Part shown: positions 60,393 to 64,000 of the stretch, one piece after another
Layout of the letters: the number at the start of each line of letters is the position of its first letter
Position numbering within the stretch: the first letter of the stretch is position 1
Source: Paraniabella hibiscisoli
Lineage (GTDB): Bacteria > Bacteroidota > Bacteroidia > Chitinophagales > Chitinophagaceae
Direction: 5' to 3'
Length of the DNA: 64,000 bases
Assembly (NCBI RefSeq): GCF_022512515.1
Contig: NZ_JAKWBK010000001.1
Coordinates: forward strand, 372,001-436,000
Made by a program: the position numbers and the translations under genes
Notes under the pieces: generated by a model
Databases searched by the model: none
The model's input: only the letters and a program-made list of their open reading frames with translations
What the model was told of the DNA's origin: nothing

Positions 60393-61759
60393 ATGAGCCA
60401 AGTTTGGAAAGAATACCAGGAGCAAAACCAGGAAAGATTTTTGAAAGAAATGATGGATCTGTTACGTATTCCATCAATCAGCGCTAAAAGTGAACATAAA
60501 GATGATATGATCCGGTGCGCTGAAGCGGTGAAGGCATCTTTACTGGCCAGTGGTTGTGATAAAGCTGAAGTGATGGATACGGGCGGGCATCCGGTGGTTT
60601 ATGGCGAAAAAATGATTGATCCGACAAAACCTACCGTATTGGTTTACGGGCATTATGACGTACAGCCTGTGGAACCACTGGAGCTGTGGCATACACCTCC
60701 TTTTGAGCCTACTATTAAAGATGAAAAAGTATTCGCGCCGCGGCAGCGCAGACGATAAGGGACAGTTTTACATGCATGTGAAAGCCCTGGAAACCATGGT
60801 GAAAACCAATACCATGACTACCAATATTAAGTTTATTATTGAAGGCGAGGAAGAAGTAGGCTCTCTCTAACCTGGGCAGGTTTGTAGCAGCCAATAAAGA
60901 GCTATTAAAAGCCGACGTGATCCTCATCAGCGATAGTTCTTTGCTGAGCATGGAGAACCCGTCTCTTGACACGGGCGTGCGTGGGCTAAGCTATATTGAA
61001 GTGGAAATAACCGCGGCAGCGCGCGACCTGCATAGCGGTACTTATGGAGGAGCAGTGGCCAATCCGATAGTAGTATTATCTAAAATGATCGCCAGCTGTC
61101 ACGATGAAAACAACCATATTACCATACCTGGATTTTACGATGACGTAAATGTGGTTTTGGAAGAAGAAAGAGCGTTGATCAATAAAGCGCCTTTTAACGA
61201 ACAGGAATATAAAGACGAAATTGGCATCCAGGAATTATGGGGTGAGAAGGGCTTTAGCACTTATGAACGCACCGGCATCAGACCAACACTGGAACTTAAC
61301 GGTATCTGGGGCGGCTATACCGGTGAAGGAGCGAAAACGGTGTTACCAGCCAAGGCAACGGCGAAGATCTCTGCAAGACTGGTTCCTAATCAAACCAGCG
61401 AAAAGATCACTGAATTATTATTAGCTCATTTCAGAAAAATAGCCCCTTCCTGCGTAACAGTGAATGCTTTTGAACATCATGGTGGCGAGCCTTACGGTAC
61501 ACCAATCGACAGTAAGGGTTACCAGGCGGCAAGCAAGGCGCTGGAAGCTACTTTTGGCAAAACACCGATACCGGTAAAAGGTGGCGGCAGTATTCCTATT
61601 TGTCATACACTCGAAAGCGAGCTGGGCACTAAAATCATCTTCATGGGCTTCGGACTGGATAATGACGGATTGCATAGCCCGAATGAGAAATACAATATCG
61701 AGAACTATTATAAGGGCATCGAAACCATTCCTTATTTCCACCAGTTCTTTGCAGAATAA
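60393..61759 (+). CDS. M20-family metallopeptidase (dipeptidase)
   Basis: About 455 residues. Di-zinc ligands are visible: His in VLVYGHYDVQP, bridging Asp in RGSADDKGQ, Glu pair in IIEGEEEVGS, then Asp in LISDSSLL, and a late His in GGSIPICHTLES. A lid domain (about 190-350, LHSGTYGGAVANP) is inserted as in M20A/F dipeptidases. Hydrolyses di- or small peptides in the cytosol. Two frame breaks: one apparent extra C near 60738 in GCGCCGCGG (repair gives VFARGSADDKGQFYMHV), and a CT-repeat slip near 60868. Confidence 0.92.
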
Positions 61760-61766
61760 AGTGAAT

Positions 61767-62419
61767 GCCACGAATGCACGAATAGTTATTACTTATTCAT
61801 TCGAGCATTCGTGGCTAATATAATATTGCTGACACTTATAAACCACCACCTATGAACGAACCAATCATCTTTAAAGAAGAAAGCTATGAAATTGTAGGCG
61901 CCTGCATGGAAGTACATAATCATCTGGGTGCAGGGTTTGCTGAAATAGTTTATAAGGATGCGCTGGAATATGAGTTTAGACAACGCGACATTCCTTTTGA
62001 AAGAGAAAAACAGTATACTGTCCAATACAAAAACATCCTGCTACCTCATTTATTTTATGCCGACTTCGTTGTGTTTGATTGTATCATTCTCGAAATAAAA
62101 TCTGTTTCACAGTTCACTAATGAATTTACAGCACAATGTATTAATTACCTGAAAGTGTCGGGTAATCAGTTGGCCATGCTGGTAAATTTTGGCTTAGCGC
62201 GTCTGGCTTATAAACGTATTGTCTGGTAGTAGTGCCTTATTGAAGAATTTTATAACGCCACGAATGCACAAATGATACGACAAAAGTCTTGAACTTATTA
62301 GGTAGTTAGCTATTTGCTCATAACATCGAAGAACATAATTCGTTTCAACGAATCAATAAAGCTCTTCCATTGATTTACTAACTTTTTCTGAACATCTCAA
62401 AAATTCGTGCATTCGTGGC
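61767..62419. mobile_element. Candidate single-gene element bounded by perfect 17-bp inverted repeats
   Basis: GCCACGAATGCACGAAT at 61767-61783 and its exact reverse complement at 62403-62419 enclose one gene (61852-62229). Two further arms lie inside: an inverted copy at 61799-61815 (one difference), which forms a 17-bp hairpin with the left end, and a direct copy at 62257-62273 (one difference). No target-site duplication is apparent: the flanks differ (GTGAAT left, AAATCT right). No transposase is encoded. It may be a mobile unit, or repeats that accumulate around this gene family. Confidence 0.55.
61852..62229 (+). CDS. GxxExxY protein, PD-(D/E)XK nuclease-like fold
   Basis: 125 residues, intact. 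Family motif G-F-A-E-I-V-Y at residues 28-34. The later YADFVVFDCIILEIKSV has Asp71 and E81-x-K83 in the spacing of a PD-(D/E)XK catalytic site, and E20/E31 could complete it. The family is widespread in Bacteroidota, often in several copies per genome, and has no proven activity. It sits alone between the M20 and GH16 genes, surrounded by four copies of a 17-bp repeat. Nuclease activity is a prediction from motif spacing only. Confidence 0.85.
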   Translation: MNEPIIFKEESYEIVGACMEVHNHLGAGFAEIVYKDALEYEFRQRDIPFEREKQYTVQYKNILLPHLFYADFVVFDCIILEIKSVSQFTNEFTAQCINYLKVSGNQLAMLVNFGLARLAYKRIVW

Positions 62420-62448
62420 AAATCTGCATAGCTCATTTCAAAACCCTA

Positions 62449-63550
62449 CTACAGCGGCTTCACTTTTATATAATCTACTTCGAACACCGCAGGAAAGGTG
62501 GTGAAAAATAAGCCTTCTATATTACAGGCATTGCTATTATTCCCGGCTGGTGTCTTCTGATCTTTTAAACAACGGTTCGGCATAGGTAAGTATCCCAACT
62601 GCTGATCTGGCTGGCCTACCCAGCGGCCACCTACCGCCATATTCACACATATATCCCAGGTTTCGTTAGCGCTGTTTGGGTAACGTTTCTCAACGGAGGT
62701 CCTGTCAACCAGGTGCAGGTCACGGATCGTTTGTATATCCGTTAGTTTATAATACCCGTATGGTGTACCATCGAGGTAGGCCGTAAAGATGATAGGATCG
62801 AGCAGCTCGTTATTGTTTTCATTAGCGCTTTTAATTTCCACCGCCCACACATGCCAGCCGCCGGTTCCGGCAACGGGCTCTTCAAAAAAACATGCTGTTG
62901 CGTGGTGTTCGCTCCTATTGTATTGGGAAAATGCAGGGTAAATTTAGAGTACCCGGGCCGATAGCCGCCAAAATACTCCATAATATCTACTTCTCCCCAG
63001 GAAGCGCCATCTTTCCTACGCAGCCAGAACGCAGGTAAAACGCCCTGTCCATGCGGAATACGTGCTCTTATTTCATACCGGGCGAATAAGGAAAATACCT
63101 GGGCGTAGCAGCTTCACGGGTATTGATCAGCCCTGACGTCCAGTACCGGGTACCTGCAGGTAACCCCTCCTGCGGTGATGCACGCATAATACCATCGCTA
63201 CTAACAAAAGACATTACAGGCGCCTGGTAGGCGGGCCCGGAGAAAGTTTCTTTACGCGAAGTGATCTTCAAAGTTCCATTGGAGACCTCCAGGTTATCAG
63301 GGCGATACCATTGGGATTCGAAGTTGCCTGATGAGTAAGGTAGCGACATTCTCAACCACTTAGCCGGATCAACGGCTGTGCCCGAAAAGTCCTCGTAGAA
63401 ATAATACTGTTCTTTTTCAACAGGTGGATCAACAGGGGCAGGTTTTTTACAGGACGCCAGCAATAATACAACGATCATCCATTTTATACCAGCAGTAATA
63501 GAATTACGAGGATGGAGCTGTTTATGTATCCATTGGTGAACAAGCATCAT
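62449..63550 (-). CDS. GH16-family glycoside hydrolase, lipoprotein
   Basis: About 367 residues. Lipobox L-L-A-S-C about residue 34, then a concanavalin-like domain with the GH16 catalytic ExDxxE in WGEVDIMEYFG and HVWAVEIKS behind it. The family cleaves beta-1,3(4)-glucans or related galactans; subsite specificity is not evident. Two one-base deletions, near 63085 (repair gives PRYEIRARIPHGQGVLPAFW) and 62885 (T run; repair gives HVFFEEPVAGTGGWHVW). Outer-membrane anchoring is likely. No sugar transporter genes lie beside it in the window. Confidence 0.9.
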
Positions 63551-63777
63551 ATTATAGCTTCAGATAATAAAGTTAAGCAATAATAAAGCCGCTTTCATCA
63601 GGTCTGGTAATTGATGTTCACATTGGTGGGTTCACTTTGCAGTGTCTTCTAACCTCGCAATTTGCCTGTTCTTTTTGTTGCTTTACCGATAAAAATTGGT
63701 TCTTTAATAGCGGTATCTTTTCTTTGAAGCACTAAGATTATTTTATTCACTCAGCTATTGCTACAAACATTTACCCT

Positions 63778-64000
63778 ATGACTAAGTTGCTCGGAGGAGT
63801 TACCCTCTTCTGCTTTATATTCATAGCTGTTGCGCCGGTACTGGCGCAGGATAATACCGAGCTCAAACAAATGCATGATGCTGACCAGGCCGCCCGTATG
63901 CAACAACCTATTAACTGGGACATATTGAATGTGCAGGACAGCCTGAGAAAAATAAGAGCTTACCAGTTGCTGGATTCGGGTAAGGTAAATACCGGACAGG
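63778..64000 (+). CDS. Secreted protein, DUF6624-like, cut by the window edge
   Basis: Open to the window end (74 codons seen). Signal peptide 1-21 (ending P-V-L-A-Q), then ELKQMHDADQAARM and WDILNVQDSLRKIRAYQLLD, resembling the start of DUF6624 proteins (M-x-x-x-D-Q-x-x-R, then D-x-x-R). The conserved Q-H-x-D region would be beyond the edge. Family assignment is tentative. Confidence 0.6.
   Translation, partial: MTKLLGGVTLFCFIFIAVAPVLAQDNTELKQMHDADQAARMQQPINWDILNVQDSLRKIRAYQLLDSGKVNTGQ

Overview
The window is from a Bacteroidota genome, most likely a member of the Chitinophagaceae (an inference). It has three TonB-dependent receptors, a HmuY-type haemophore, ECF sigma factors paired with membrane or periplasmic partners, GH78 and GH16 secreted glycosidases, a TraR/DksA protein with an H1-like tail, DUF7151 and GxxExxY proteins, and repeated TAnnTTTG/TAnnTTCG promoter boxes instead of a sigma70 TATAAT. 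No rRNA, tRNA, CRISPR array, prophage or transposase gene was recognised.

Layout. 1-2.4 kb: ECF sigma, anti-sigma-like protein and outer-membrane protein. 2.5-8.9 kb: the rod-shape cluster mreB-mreC-mreD-mrdA-rodA (minus strand). 9.1-11.8 kb: transketolase C-terminal subunit and a second ECF cassette. 11.9-16.0 kb: MBL hydrolase and a single-chain B12 mutase with built-in G-protein chaperone (IcmF type). 16.0-16.5 kb: a repeat island. 16.5-23.6 kb: siderophore receptor, class III aminotransferase, rpiA and a third ECF cassette. 23.6-30 kb: hisS, low-molecular-weight phosphatase, a MarR regulator divergent from a TonB receptor, and rlmN. 30-36.2 kb: a two-lobed aspartic-peptidase-like protein, XRE-membrane regulator, PhoR/PhoB-like pair and a protein with a caspase-fold-like C-terminus. 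36.2-42.7 kb: RidA, the transglutaminase / alpha-E / circularly permuted ATP-grasp trio and an adenylate-forming ligase. 42.9-47 kb: a haem-uptake operon (receptor, HmuY, DUF6607). 47-54.8 kb: GH78, ileS, TraR/DksA. 54.8-59 kb: acpP-fabF-rnc and a cysteine desulfurase. 59-64 kb: DUF7151 lipoprotein, M20 peptidase, a GxxExxY gene inside perfect 17-bp inverted repeats, GH16, and a truncated gene at the edge.

Many otherwise ordinary genes are broken by one-base frameshifts, over 45 in 64 kb. Most are missing bases in short homopolymers and a few are extra bases. Essential genes (ileS, hisS, mreB, rodA, mrdA, fabF) are hit as often as others, so these are almost certainly consensus errors of a long-read assembly, not pseudogenes. 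Broken genes are reported as one CDS with the inferred full extent, and the shift sites are noted.

The most unusual content is repeat structure: a candidate single-gene mobile unit around the GxxExxY nuclease-fold gene; a nested inverted-repeat island at 16.07-16.44 kb; degenerate 7-bp tandem repeats lying both between genes and inside hisS and icmF; and a GC-rich palindrome family with one copy inside ileS adding about 13 residues.
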